This document shows, piece by piece, positions 16,321 to 25,169 of a stretch of 64,000 nt of DNA. The position numbers were made by a program, and so were the translations under genes. The first letter of the stretch is position 1. The number at the start of each line of letters is the position of its first letter. The notes beneath the pieces were generated by a model that searched no databases, was not told where the DNA came from, and was given only the letters and a program-made list of their open reading frames with translations. The stretch comes from DAOTXS01 sp034435055 (GTDB lineage Bacteria; Chloroflexota; Anaerolineae; UBA4142): positions 27,426 to 91,425 of the forward strand of contig DAOTXS010000008.1 in assembly GCA_034435055.1 (NCBI GenBank), given 5' to 3'.

Positions 16321-18693
16321 ATGCCCAAAAAGAACGCCGATAAAAAAATCGAATCGTTAACGACTGGAACGATCACGCCACTGCCGGAATTCGCGCTCGT
16401 ACCGTTACGCGACGCAGTGATCTTTCCGCACCTGATGAGTCCGCTTTCGGTCGGACGCGACCGCTCGGTGCGCGCCATCGAATCCGCCCTCGCCGAAAAC
16501 AAACCCGTCGTCGTTTTTCTTCAACGCGACCCGGAAATCATCGAACCGACGCTGAACGATTTGCATCCCATCGGCACGCAAGTTACCGTTGGGCGAATGT
16601 TGCGAATGCCGGACGGCACAACAAACGTTATCGCGCAAGGTGAAGCGCGCGTCCGCCTCATCGAAATCGTACACGCCGATCCGTACATTCGCGCGCGCGT
16701 GATGCCATTGCGTGAAACGACCACCAAATCGCTCGAGACCGAAGCGTTGATGCGCGCGGTGCTCGCGCTCTTTGAAAAAGCCGTGCGCATCAGCCAGCAA
16801 TTGCCGGACGACGCGTACGTTGCGGCGATGAATGCAGACACGCCGGGCTGGCTCGCCGACCTCATCAGCTCGGCGCTGAATCTTGAACTGAACAAGCGCC
16901 AAGAACTTTTGGAGACTATCGATCCCATCACGCGTTTGCAAAAAATTTCCGTCCTCCTCGCGCACGAACTGGACGTGCTGGAATTGCAAACGAAAATTCA
17001 TTCCCAGGTTCAGGAAGAAGTCGATAAGAACCAACGCGAATATTATCTGCGCGAGCAAATGCGCGTGATTCAAAATGAACTGGGCGAGATGGACGCGCAG
17101 ACACGCGAGACGAACGAACTGCGCGACAAGATCGAACAAGCGGGCATGCCCGCCGAAGTCAAGGAAAAAGCCAACCACGAACTTGAACGTTTGAAACAAA
17201 TGCCCAGCGCCGCGCCGGAAGTTGGCATCATTCGTACATACATCGATTGGTTGGTCAGTTTGCCCTGGGTCAAAGCCACAGTCGATAATTTGGATATTCC
17301 CGCCGCTGCGAAATTGCTCGATGAACATCATTACGGTTTGAAAAAAGCAAAGGAACGCATTCTCGAATACATTGCCGTCCGCAAACTTGCCGCCGAAAAA
17401 ATGCGCTCGCCAATTCTGTGTTTCGTCGGACCGCCCGGCACCGGCAAAACGTCGATGGGACGATCCATCGCGCAAGCCCTGGGGCGAGCGTTCGTGCGCG
17501 TTTCGCTTGGCGGCATTCACGACGAAGCCGAAATTCGCGGCCATCGCCGCACGTACATCGGCGCATTGCCGGGACGCATCATTCAAACGATGAAACGCGC
17601 CGGCACGATCAATCCGATTTTCATGTTGGACGAAGTGGACAAGATCGGCGCGGATTTTCGCGGCGATCCAAGCGCGGCACTCTTGGAAGTTCTTGACCCC
17701 GAACAGAATTACTCTTTCAGCGATCATTATCTCGACGTGCCATACAATCTGTCGAAGGTGATGTTCATCACGACGGCAAATATTCTCGACCCGATTCCGC
17801 CGGCATTGCGCGACCGGATGGAAGTCATCGAGTTTCCCGGTTACATCGAAGAAGAAAAAGTTGCAATCACCAAACAATTTTTGATTCCGCGCCAGAAAGA
17901 AGAACATGGGCTGGGCGATGCGCCGCATTTTTCGGACGAAGCGATTCGCAGTTTAATTCGCGAATACACGTACGAAGCCGGCGTCCGCAATCTAGAACGG
18001 GAAATTGCCAATGTGTGTCGCAAAGTTGCGCGCTTGACCGCCGAAGGTAAACGCGCGCCCGCTCACATTACCCACGAATCGTTATTCAAATATCTGGGAC
18101 CCACCAAATTCACGTACGGCATCAAAGAAGAACGCGATCAAGTTGGCGTGGCAACCGGCGTTGCCGTCTCCGAAGCCGGCGGCGACACGATGGCAGTTGA
18201 AGTAACGTTGATGCGCGGCAAAGGCGGTTTGTTGCTCACCGGGCAATTGGGGGACGTGATGCAGGAATCGGCGCAAGCCGCACTGTCGTACGCACGCACG
18301 CACGCGAAGGAACTTGGGCTGAAAGTCAACTTTGACAAACTCGATATTCACATTCACGTACCGGAAGGCGCGATTCCCAAAGATGGACCATCGGCAGGAA
18401 TCACAATTGCCACCGCGCTGATCAGCGCACTTTCACATCGCGCGGTTCACCGCGATGTCGCGATGACCGGCGAAATCACGTTGCGCGGGCGCGTGCTTCC
18501 CATCGGCGGCTTGCGCGACAAAGTGCTGGCGGCGCACCGTGCCGGACTCAAGACGATGTTAATTCCGAAGAAAAACAAAAAGGACATGGTCGATATTCCC
18601 AAAAAGGTCCAGCGCGAGATGCAGTTCATCTATGTCGATAAGATGGAACAAGTCTTGCCGGTCGCTCTGGCGCGAGGAAAACCCAAAGCATAA
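16321..18693 (+). CDS. lon: ATP-dependent protease La (LonA)
   Basis: A 790-residue LonA protease degrading misfolded and regulatory proteins in the cytoplasm. The ATG at 16321 is chosen because the promoter and a Shine-Dalgarno site lie directly upstream and the protein then begins MPKKNADKK; the longer frame would include the promoter. Order: LON substrate-binding domain (about 20-215), coiled coil, AAA+ module with Walker A GPPGTGKT at 370-377 and Walker B near FMLDEVD (about 437), then the serine-lysine protease domain with Ser691 in KDGPSAG and Lys734 in LRDKV. The 43-residue Ser-Lys spacing equals that of E. coli Lon (679/722). All catalytic parts are intact. Confidence 0.98.
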   Translation: MPKKNADKKIESLTTGTITPLPEFALVPLRDAVIFPHLMSPLSVGRDRSVRAIESALAENKPVVVFLQRDPEIIEPTLNDLHPIGTQVTVGRMLRMPDGTTNVIAQGEARVRLIEIVHADPYIRARVMPLRETTTKSLETEALMRAVLALFEKAVRISQQLPDDAYVAAMNADTPGWLADLISSALNLELNKRQELLETIDPITRLQKISVLLAHELDVLELQTKIHSQVQEEVDKNQREYYLREQMRVIQNELGEMDAQTRETNELRDKIEQAGMPAEVKEKANHELERLKQMPSAAPEVGIIRTYIDWLVSLPWVKATVDNLDIPAAAKLLDEHHYGLKKAKERILEYIAVRKLAAEKMRSPILCFVGPPGTGKTSMGRSIAQALGRAFVRVSLGGIHDEAEIRGHRRTYIGALPGRIIQTMKRAGTINPIFMLDEVDKIGADFRGDPSAALLEVLDPEQNYSFSDHYLDVPYNLSKVMFITTANILDPIPPALRDRMEVIEFPGYIEEEKVAITKQFLIPRQKEEHGLGDAPHFSDEAIRSLIREYTYEAGVRNLEREIANVCRKVARLTAEGKRAPAHITHESLFKYLGPTKFTYGIKEERDQVGVATGVAVSEAGGDTMAVEVTLMRGKGGLLLTGQLGDVMQESAQAALSYARTHAKELGLKVNFDKLDIHIHVPEGAIPKDGPSAGITIATALISALSHRAVHRDVAMTGEITLRGRVLPIGGLRDKVLAAHRAGLKTMLIPKKNKKDMVDIPKKVQREMQFIYVDKMEQVLPVALARGKPKA

Positions 18694-18728
18694 CAGATCG
18701 AAAAATCGGATTGAAGAAGGAGTAACCC

Positions 18729-19121
18729 TTGGTCAATTGTCCTAATTGTGGTCATGCCAATCCAACCAATCAAAGATTCTGCGGCAGTTGCGGTACGGAT
18801 ATTCAAGCCGCGCTTGCATCGCGCGGGACGCCGGTTTCGGAGCAACAGCAATCGCCGTACGCGTACTCTCAGCCACAAACGTACGGCGGGTACGAAGCGT
18901 ACGCCGAACCCGCCTCGCGCGGACCGCTGCGCTTGGTTATCGTCATCGGTATTTTGTTGCTCGTCGCCTGCTGTGCGTTTGCATGCGGCATCCTGATCGG
19001 TTTTGAATTGATTCCCGGGCTACTGGGAATTGGCGGCGGCGCGGCAACCCCCAGACCAACGCCGCGCGTCACGCCCACGCCGCAAAGTATGCTGATGATT
19101 TTTTATTACCTGCTTGGGTAA
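18729..19121 (+). CDS. Zinc-ribbon single-pass membrane protein
   Basis: A 130-residue protein starting at TTG, supported by AAGGAG six bases upstream; the first codons give MVNCPNCGHANPTNQRFCGSCG. Cys4, Cys7, Cys18 and Cys21 form a zinc ribbon. A Ser/Tyr/Gln-rich linker (residues 30-65) is followed by one strong membrane helix (about 69-95) and a Pro/Thr-rich tail. Such zinc-ribbon/linker/TM proteins are common and mostly of unknown function. It lies 35 bases after lon and may be transcribed with it. Confidence 0.8.
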   Translation: MVNCPNCGHANPTNQRFCGSCGTDIQAALASRGTPVSEQQQSPYAYSQPQTYGGYEAYAEPASRGPLRLVIVIGILLLVACCAFACGILIGFELIPGLLGIGGGAATPRPTPRVTPTPQSMLMIFYYLLG

Positions 19122-19133
19122 AAACGGACGAAC

Positions 19134-19180
19134 GACGAAAGACGAATGACCCAAAAAATTCGGCATTCGTCTTTCATCAT
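19134..19180. repeat. Intergenic hairpin repeat, GACGAA type
   Basis: Perfect 12-bp arms GAAAGACGAATG (19137-19148) and CATTCGTCTTTC (19164-19175) with a 15-base loop, between the zinc-ribbon gene and the AlbA_2 gene. It belongs to the same sequence style as the hairpins at 2.9, 26.0 and 61.3 kb. No T-run follows the stem. Confidence 0.7.
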
Positions 19181-19200
19181 TTGTCATTCGCCGGAGTTCT

Positions 19201-20589
19201 ATGAACATCCAAGAAATCACATCGCTCTATCATCAGGGGCAGAGCGAGACGCTCGCATTTGAAATCGACTCCATCCCACTCAATCGGCTTGCCGAAATAC
19301 TTGCCGCGTTTGCTAATGCAAACGGCGGCATTTTGCTTTTGGGCATCGATGCCAAAGGCGCGGTGCGCGGCGTCAAAGACCCGGACGCGATAATCGAAAA
19401 AGCGCTTGCCGCCGGTTTGCGCTGTGAGCCGCCGTTGATTCTGCCGCGCCCGGAAAACGTAACGATAGAAGACAAACCCATCGTCATCGTCGAAGTGCCG
19501 CCCGGCTTGCCGCACGCGTATGGCTTGCGCGGCAAATATATCGCGCGCGCCGGCAAGAAAAATGTCGCGCTCGGACCGCGGCAACTGCGCCAATTGTTGC
19601 GCGAACGTGGCGAGGCGAATTTTGAAATGCTCCCCGCGCCCGGCACGTCGCTCGACGATTTGGACGACACACTTGTGAACAAGTACGCCAAAAGTTTTTT
19701 AGACGCCGACGCGCCCAAAAAAGACGCGGTGCTCGATTTATTGCATCGACGCGGCTGCATCACCAAAGACGGTAACATCTGGCGACCCACCACGTCGGGC
19801 TATTTGTTGTTGGGCAAAGAACCGCAACGCGCTTTTCCGAGCGCGGAAATTTTGCTCGCGCGATACGCCGGCAAACAAATGACCGATGAATTCGTCCGCG
19901 AAATCGTGCGCGGCCCATTGCCGGAACAAGTGCGCCGCGCCGAGGCGTGGGTTGTCGCCAATATGCGCAAAGGGTCACGCATCGATTCGCTCCAACGTGA
20001 AGACCGCGCCGAATATCCTCTGCCCGCCGTGCGCGAAGCGATTGTCAACGCCGTCGCGCATCGTGATTACGCAATTCGCGGCGACGAGATTCGCGTGATG
20101 ATGTTCAGCGACCGCATTGAAGTCTATAGCCCGGGATTGTTGCCCGGGCACGTGACAGTTGAAAACATCGTCGATGAAAGATTCTCGCGTAACGAAGTGA
20201 TCGCCCAAGTTCTTGCGGATATGGGTTTCATCGAGCGGCTGGGATATGGAATCGACCGGATGATACGCATGATGCGTGAATGGGGGTTGCCCGCGCCGCG
20301 TTTTGCAGAAACCGGGAATGGGTTTCGCGTCCTGTTGCGCGGACCGGGCGACCGCTTGGTAACCGACGAAATCGACAAGAGCAAATGGCGGCGGCTGGGA
20401 TTGAGCGAACGCCAACAAACCGCGCTCGAATTCATCGTCAAAAATCAGCGCATCGCCAACCGCGATTTCCGCGACCTCTTTCCCGACGTGAGCGAGGAAA
20501 CGATTCGCCGCGACCTCGCCGATTTGGTGGAAAAAGATTTGCTCATCAAAATGGGCGACAAAAAAGGAACGCATTACATTTTAAAGTAG
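19201..20589 (+). CDS. AlbA_2 (Schlafen-type) and ATP-binding domain transcriptional regulator-like protein
   Basis: A 462-residue protein. The N-terminal 120 residues match the AlbA_2/Schlafen AlbA domain (ESETLAFE-like start GQSETLAFE, ANANGGILLLGIDAKG, GKYIARAGKKNVAL). The middle carries a GHKL-type ATP-binding region of the HATPase_c_4 family (PLPAVREAIVNAVAHRDY, YGIDRMIRMM). The C-terminus is a winged helix (SERQQTALEFIVKNQRIANRDF, SEETIRRDL). Proteins of this architecture are usually annotated as ATP-dependent DNA helicase-related or transcriptional regulators; a DNA-binding regulatory role is likely but the target is unknown. It lies just upstream of the gntR promoter. Confidence 0.85.
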   Translation: MNIQEITSLYHQGQSETLAFEIDSIPLNRLAEILAAFANANGGILLLGIDAKGAVRGVKDPDAIIEKALAAGLRCEPPLILPRPENVTIEDKPIVIVEVPPGLPHAYGLRGKYIARAGKKNVALGPRQLRQLLRERGEANFEMLPAPGTSLDDLDDTLVNKYAKSFLDADAPKKDAVLDLLHRRGCITKDGNIWRPTTSGYLLLGKEPQRAFPSAEILLARYAGKQMTDEFVREIVRGPLPEQVRRAEAWVVANMRKGSRIDSLQREDRAEYPLPAVREAIVNAVAHRDYAIRGDEIRVMMFSDRIEVYSPGLLPGHVTVENIVDERFSRNEVIAQVLADMGFIERLGYGIDRMIRMMREWGLPAPRFAETGNGFRVLLRGPGDRLVTDEIDKSKWRRLGLSERQQTALEFIVKNQRIANRDFRDLFPDVSEETIRRDLADLVEKDLLIKMGDKKGTHYILK

Positions 20590-20623
20590 AGCTGTTCCCC
20601 GGAACGCCTCTACACCTTCCCCG

Positions 20624-20653
20624 TTGACACGCCTCGCCGATTGGTGGTATAAT
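20624..20653 (+). promoter_or_regulatory. Promoter of gntR-namZ cluster
   Basis: TTGACA (20624-20629), an 18-base spacer and TATAAT (20648-20653), both boxes at full consensus, with TGG just before the -10 (extended -10). The start of transcription would be near 20660, directly in front of the operator palindrome. It drives the GntR regulator and, by overlap, namZ and perhaps the whole downstream cluster. Confidence 0.88.
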
Positions 20654-20663
20654 CTGGACAGTA

Positions 20664-20677
20664 ATGGTCTAGACCAT
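20664..20677 (+). promoter_or_regulatory. GntR/HutC operator (NagR/DasR-like)
   Basis: ATGGTCTAGACCAT is a perfect 14-bp palindrome at about +4 to +17 of the transcript. Its core TGGTCTAGACCA is the consensus known for DasR of Streptomyces and NagR (YvoA) of Bacillus, GntR/HutC regulators that respond to amino-sugar phosphates. The position would block transcription of the adjacent gntR gene, implying autoregulation. Confidence 0.8.
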
Positions 20678-20719
20678 ACCAGACATCCTTGTCCGCGATG
20701 TCGGTGGATTGGAAGATCA

Positions 20720-21457
20720 ATGGCGACTCTTCGACGGCACCACCCCATTCCCCTCTATCAGCAATTGCAAGCCACGCTCCGCGCGCAAATCGAAAGCGGT
20801 CGTTTCGGCACGCACGAACGGCTCCCCTCCGAGCGCGAATTGTCCCAGCAATTTGGCGTCTCGCGGATGACGGTTCGCCAGGCACTCGACGCGCTTTCGC
20901 AACAAGGCCTCATCTACGGCAAAGTCGGCAAAGGCACGTTCATCAGTGAACCCAAGATCGATCAACAGCTTGTTACACTTACCGGTTTTTCGGAAGAGAT
21001 GCAACGCCGGGGACAGGCAACTTCGAGCCGCGTCATCAAATTGATTGAACTTGCGGCAACCAAAGACATTGCCAATGCGCTACAAATCGAAACCAAGACG
21101 CGCGTGTTCAACCTCATCCGCGTGCGTTTGGCAAATGGCGCACCACTCGCGCTGGAAAACGGTTTTCTGCCGGCGCACCTTTGCCCGGATTTAGCAGCGC
21201 ACGATTTCAGCCGCGAATCGTTGTACGATGTTTTGCGCAATCAATACGGCTGGCATCTGGTGCGCGCCCAACAAACCGTCGAAGCCCGGCTCGCCAATGA
21301 TGAAGAAATCGAATTACTCGAACTCAAACGCCCCGCCCCCATTCTTGCATTCGAGCGCGTAACAATGGTCGAGCAAGGATTTCCAATCGAGTACGTTCGC
21401 TCGGCGTATCGCGGCGACCGCTACAAATTCAGCGCGATGTTGAGTCCAGCCCGATGA
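20720..21457 (+). CDS. GntR/HutC family transcriptional regulator (NagR/DasR-like)
   Basis: A 245-residue regulator. The ATG at 20720 is chosen because upstream in-frame codons lie in the promoter and operator, and the protein then starts just before IPLYQQLQATLRAQIESG. The winged-helix DNA-binding domain covers residues 10-75 (ERLPSERELSQQFGVSRMTVRQALDAL), followed by a UTRA effector domain (about 90-240) typical of HutC members. The adjacent operator matches the amino-sugar regulator consensus, so the likely effector is GlcNAc-6-P, GlcN-6-P or a MurNAc derivative. It is translationally coupled to namZ by an ATGA overlap. Confidence 0.92.
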   Translation: MATLRRHHPIPLYQQLQATLRAQIESGRFGTHERLPSERELSQQFGVSRMTVRQALDALSQQGLIYGKVGKGTFISEPKIDQQLVTLTGFSEEMQRRGQATSSRVIKLIELAATKDIANALQIETKTRVFNLIRVRLANGAPLALENGFLPAHLCPDLAAHDFSRESLYDVLRNQYGWHLVRAQQTVEARLANDEEIELLELKRPAPILAFERVTMVEQGFPIEYVRSAYRGDRYKFSAMLSPAR

Positions 21458-22614
21458 ACCACGTCAAACTCGGCATCGATATTCTCTTGCAAAATCCGGA
21501 TCGCTGGCTCAAACATCGGCGCGTCGGGTTGATTACCAACGCGAGTAGCGTTACCGGCGATCTGCGTCCAAACATCGATGCGCTTCGCGCCGCCGGCGTG
21601 AACCTTGTCGCCTTGTTTGGCCCCGAACACGGTCTTGCGATGGCGGCGGCAGACGCCGAGAAAATTGCTTCCGGCATCGACTCACGCACCGGCTTGCCGG
21701 TCTATTCACTCTACGGCGACGTTCGCAAACCGACGCGCGAAATGCTCGCCAATGTCGATGTGTTGCTGTACGATCTCCAAGATGTTGGCGTACGATTCTA
21801 CACTTTTACCGCGACGCTGGCGCTGGCGCTGGAAGCGTGCGCCGAATTCCGCGTGCCGCTGATCGTACTGGATCGACCGAATCCCATCAACGGTAACCTT
21901 GTCGAAGGCGCGGTACTCGACCCGGCATTACAATCGTTCGTTGGCCACGGACCATTGCCGATTCGGTATGGAATGACGCTGGGTGAACTTGCGCAGTTTT
22001 ATAATCGCGAGTTGAACATCAACGCGGAATTAGAAATCGTCGCGATGGCGGGCTGGCGGCGCGAGATGTGGTTCGATGAAACCGGGTTGAGTTGGACGCC
22101 CACCTCGCCCAACATTCCCAATTTCATGACAACGATTGTTTATCCGGGAACGTGTTTTGTGGAAGGCACGAACCTGTCGGAGGGTCGCGGCACCGGCTTG
22201 CCATTTGAAAATATTGGCGCGCCGTGGCTGGACGGACACACGCTCGCAGAAGAACTGAATGCGCGCAATATCAATGGCGTCCGTTTTCGCCCAACTTCGT
22301 TCACGCCGACGACAAGTAAATTCAGTGGGCAAGTGTGTTGCGGTGTGCAAGTTCATGTCATTGATCGCAATTCGTTGCACGCGGTAGAGATGGGCTTGCA
22401 CCTAATCGACGCTTGTCGTAAAATTGCGCCCAAGCATTTCGGGTTTTTGAAATCGAGCTGGGAAGGTCGCCCGCCGCACTTTGATCTGTTGACCGGCGAC
22501 AAGAACACGCGCGCCGCGTTAATTGCTGGACAATCGATTGAATCGATCACGCAATCGTGGAATAAAAGTCTTGGCACGTTCGACGACAAGCGTCGCCAAT
22601 ATCTAATCTACTAA
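21454..22614 (+). CDS. namZ: NamZ-type exo-beta-N-acetylmuramidase (DUF1343, GH171)
   Basis: A 386-residue DUF1343 protein, the family of Bacillus NamZ (YbbC), which removes MurNAc from the non-reducing end of peptidoglycan fragments. Conserved blocks are GPEHGLA, YDLQDVGVRFYT, LDRPNPINGN, EGTNLSEGRGTGLPFENIGAPW and the C-terminal FDLLTGD. The N-terminus MNHVKLGIDILLQ has no signal peptide, so unlike secreted NamZ this one should act in the cytoplasm on imported fragments. It overlaps gntR and is followed by a sugar ABC transporter; NagZ, an AmiE-like hydrolase and an amino-sugar kinase lie farther downstream. The family assignment is firm, the substrate is inferred from the family. Confidence 0.9.
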   Translation: MNHVKLGIDILLQNPDRWLKHRRVGLITNASSVTGDLRPNIDALRAAGVNLVALFGPEHGLAMAAADAEKIASGIDSRTGLPVYSLYGDVRKPTREMLANVDVLLYDLQDVGVRFYTFTATLALALEACAEFRVPLIVLDRPNPINGNLVEGAVLDPALQSFVGHGPLPIRYGMTLGELAQFYNRELNINAELEIVAMAGWRREMWFDETGLSWTPTSPNIPNFMTTIVYPGTCFVEGTNLSEGRGTGLPFENIGAPWLDGHTLAEELNARNINGVRFRPTSFTPTTSKFSGQVCCGVQVHVIDRNSLHAVEMGLHLIDACRKIAPKHFGFLKSSWEGRPPHFDLLTGDKNTRAALIAGQSIESITQSWNKSLGTFDDKRRQYLIY

Positions 22615-22692
22615 AAGGGGAGGTGATTTCCGCACATCAAAAACAAATGATCGATCAACAAAATCCGCGCCAAAAATTCTAGGAGGAGAACG
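22615..22692 (+). promoter_or_regulatory. Leader with two Shine-Dalgarno-like sites before the sugar-binding protein
   Basis: GGGGAGGTGA begins at about 22617, right after the namZ stop, with no usable start codon in the reading frame that follows. The real ribosome site AGGAGGAG is at 22681-22688, five bases before the ATG. An equivalent double arrangement precedes the peptide-binding protein gene (32503-32572). The first site could act as a ribosome standby site or mark a short cryptic leader peptide. Confidence 0.4.
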
Positions 22693-24168
22693 ATGAATCG
22701 CTTGATTACATTGCTCGCGTTGATTGCGGTTTTAACATTCTTGATCGCGTGCGCCGCGCCAACGCCCGAGCCCACAAAAGCGCCGCCACCGCCGGCATCG
22801 TCCAGCGTGGCGTCGAGCGTTGCGCCCACCAAGGCGCCCGAACCCACCAAAGCGCCTGAACCGACCAAGCCACCGGCTTCGTCGAGTGCGGCATCGAGCG
22901 TTGCGCCCACCGCCGCAGCGACACCCGTGCGTACCGCAAAGGGCGGCATCCGCAAAAGCACGAGTGGTTACAAAGGTACTTTGAACTTGTGGGTGCTGGG
23001 TTATACACCGGGCAACGCGTTCGCCAATCCGTTTGACAATGCAGTTGCGCAATTTATGGCGGATAATCCGGACATCAAAATCGACATCACCGGCTATCCA
23101 CCAAACGATGAGGGTTTTGCCAAACTGACTGCCGCGCTTCAATCTGGGCAAGGCATCGATCTCTTGCGCATGGCATCGGATCGTTTGCCTCAATACGTCG
23201 CTGAAGATTTGGTCGAACCCATCGACGCTTATCTGACCGCCGAAGACAAAGCCGACATTCTCCCCAACGTTCTCGACGTGACGCGTTTGAAGGACGGCAA
23301 GGCATGGTCATGGCCCCTCTGGGTCGTCCCGATGGGGATCTATGTGAACAAGGATGTCTTTGCGGAAGCAAAAGTCGATCTGCCGCCGCAAAACTGGACC
23401 TGGGAGCAGTTCGTCGATGTTGCAAAGAAAACGACGTTCAAGCGCGCGAACGGCGAACAAGTCTACGGCTTTAGTGGGTTTATCGATCCCGGGGTCGTCA
23501 ACACTTGGGGGTTGTGGATGAATGAGGACCCAAGCGTGCGCCCCGTGACTAAAGAAGGCAAGTTTGGCTTCAACAATCCCGCCGCGTACAAAGCGTTGCA
23601 ACGCTTTGCCGACCTTGCACTCGTCCACAAAGTAACGCCGCCGGATTTCGGCTCGCAAAAAGACGCAGATGTCAAGGGTGGTTTCACGAACAAACAGTAC
23701 GCAATGATCGTGGACGCGACCGGTCCTGCCGCACAGTTTGTTGCCGCCAAAGTCAACTTTGAAATCTATCCGCACCCAACCGTCAATGGCAATAAACTTA
23801 CGGTGGGCGCGGTTGGTTTGATCGGCGTGGCAAAGATCAAAGATAACGCCAAACGTCAAGCCGCGATGGATCTGGGACGCTACCTGACCAGCAGTGAAGT
23901 TCAAGCCGATGTACCGCCCGGCTCGAACGTGCCCACCGGTTTCTACCTCGCGCCCGGCGCACGCAAGTCGGTCAAGATTGTTGCGCCGCTGGACAAGTTC
24001 ATCCCGATGTTGCCGGATATGTGGGTTACACCGCTGATGGTGAACTGGGCGCCGCTCACGCGCTTGATTCACCCCGAGTACCAGAACATCATCTTTGGCA
24101 AGATCAAACCGGAAGACGCGATGAAGAAAATCGCGCCGGAAGCCGATCGGTTGATTTCAGGCAAGTAA
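22693..24168 (+). CDS. Sugar ABC transporter substrate-binding lipoprotein
   Basis: A 491-residue family 1 extracellular solute-binding protein. A signal peptide ends in the lipobox LIAC with Cys20, so it is lipid-anchored. Residues 22-80 form a Pro/Thr/Ser/Lys linker with repeated PTKAPEPTK units that lifts the binding domain from the membrane. The binding domain starts near GTLNLWVLGYT and shows FNNPAAYKAL and TSSEVQADVPPGSNVPTG segments of the family. With the two permeases that follow it makes a CUT1-type importer, probably for an amino-sugar or muramyl fragment given the cluster. No ATPase gene is adjacent; a shared MsmK-like ATPase elsewhere is probably used. Confidence 0.92.
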   Translation: MNRLITLLALIAVLTFLIACAAPTPEPTKAPPPPASSSVASSVAPTKAPEPTKAPEPTKPPASSSAASSVAPTAAATPVRTAKGGIRKSTSGYKGTLNLWVLGYTPGNAFANPFDNAVAQFMADNPDIKIDITGYPPNDEGFAKLTAALQSGQGIDLLRMASDRLPQYVAEDLVEPIDAYLTAEDKADILPNVLDVTRLKDGKAWSWPLWVVPMGIYVNKDVFAEAKVDLPPQNWTWEQFVDVAKKTTFKRANGEQVYGFSGFIDPGVVNTWGLWMNEDPSVRPVTKEGKFGFNNPAAYKALQRFADLALVHKVTPPDFGSQKDADVKGGFTNKQYAMIVDATGPAAQFVAAKVNFEIYPHPTVNGNKLTVGAVGLIGVAKIKDNAKRQAAMDLGRYLTSSEVQADVPPGSNVPTGFYLAPGARKSVKIVAPLDKFIPMLPDMWVTPLMVNWAPLTRLIHPEYQNIIFGKIKPEDAMKKIAPEADRLISGK

Positions 24169-24184
24169 TCGCGTGAAACGCAAT

Positions 24185-24245
24185 CCGTGATGCACAAGGC
24201 GTGTTGCGTGTTTCCGATAATCGGGATACGCAACACGCCACACGG
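24185..24245 (+). repeat. Intergenic hairpin between binding protein and permease genes
   Basis: A perfect 12-bp stem GGCGTGTTGCGT (24198-24209)/ACGCAACACGCC (24228-24239) has a loop that itself folds (CCGAT/ATCGG), and outer CCGTG/CACGG arms extend it. No T-run follows. Its place after a solute-binding protein gene is typical of hairpins that protect the upstream mRNA and raise binding protein over permease levels. Confidence 0.7.
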
Positions 24246-24271
24246 AATATGCTGTTCGCGCCAGGAGGGCT

Positions 24272-25168
24272 ATGACCGCAATCCGCGAGTTCTTTCGCAA
24301 ATACGGTTGGAGTTATCTCTTCATTCTTCCAAGTATGACCACCTTTTTCGTGTTCGTCTTGTTCCCGGTGGTGTGGTCGTTCATCATTTCCTTTCAAAAG
24401 TACAGTCTCGCCCGCGGCGGGACGTGGATGGATCCGCTGTACGCTAATTACGTCCAGGCATTCACAATGCTTCAGGGAATTTTCGTTACCGCGATTCGCA
24501 ATACAGTTGTGTACACGATGTTCACTGTAACTACCAATATTTTCGTTGGACTGATTCTGGCAAGCTTAATCCAGCCACTCAGTCATCGCCTCCGCACCTT
24601 CTTTCGTGCGGCGTACTATTTGCCCGCCGTCACCAGCGCCATCATCGTCGGTATGACTTGGGCGTACATCTTCAATGGGCAATGGGGTTTTGCCAATTAT
24701 CTATTACGCTTGGTCGGAATCGCGCCATTGCGGTGGCTCTCCGATCCCGACATTGCGCTGGCAAGTGTAACGTTATCGGCGATGCTGACGATTCCTGCAA
24801 CCGCGGTTGTGCTGTACAGTGCGGCGATGGGTAGCATCCCAACCGAATTCTACGAGGCGGCGGAACTTGACGGGGCAACTGGTTTTCACAAATGGTGGCA
24901 CATCACTGTGCCGCTTATCAAATCCACAACCCTGTATCTCGTCGTGCTGTACACCATCGCCAGTTTCGAAGTCTTCGAGCGGATTTACATCATGGTGCCA
25001 AGCGGGGTCGGCAATTCAACACAGACGATTGTCACACAGATTTATAACAATGGCTTTAAAGACTTTAATTTCGGCGTCGCTTCGGCGCAGGCGTTTGTGT
25101 TGTTCTTGATTATCGCAGTGATCGCTGTGTTCCAATTCCGATTTTTGCGAACCGACGTGGAGTATTGA
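24272..25168 (+). CDS. Sugar ABC transporter permease (MalF/LacF type)
   Basis: A 298-residue CUT1 permease with six hydrophobic segments. The EAA loop that docks the ATPase is seen as EFYEAAELDGATGFHKWWHITVPLIK near residues 190-215. AGGAGG lies just before the ATG. It forms a heterodimeric channel with the next permease, whose gene begins one base after this stop. The cargo is that of the binding lipoprotein upstream, probably an amino sugar or muropeptide sugar by context. Confidence 0.93.
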   Translation: MTAIREFFRKYGWSYLFILPSMTTFFVFVLFPVVWSFIISFQKYSLARGGTWMDPLYANYVQAFTMLQGIFVTAIRNTVVYTMFTVTTNIFVGLILASLIQPLSHRLRTFFRAAYYLPAVTSAIIVGMTWAYIFNGQWGFANYLLRLVGIAPLRWLSDPDIALASVTLSAMLTIPATAVVLYSAAMGSIPTEFYEAAELDGATGFHKWWHITVPLIKSTTLYLVVLYTIASFEVFERIYIMVPSGVGNSTQTIVTQIYNNGFKDFNFGVASAQAFVLFLIIAVIAVFQFRFLRTDVEY

Positions 25169-25169
25169 G

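Noticed and set aside
16405..17928. 507-residue open frame antisense to lon
   Set aside because: Exact antisense shadow of the lon gene; composition is Phe/His/Arg-rich without recognisable domains and there is no promoter or ribosome site.
23308..24072. 254-residue minus-strand frame over the sugar-binding protein
   Set aside because: Shadow of a clear solute-binding lipoprotein; low-complexity His/Arg-rich translation.
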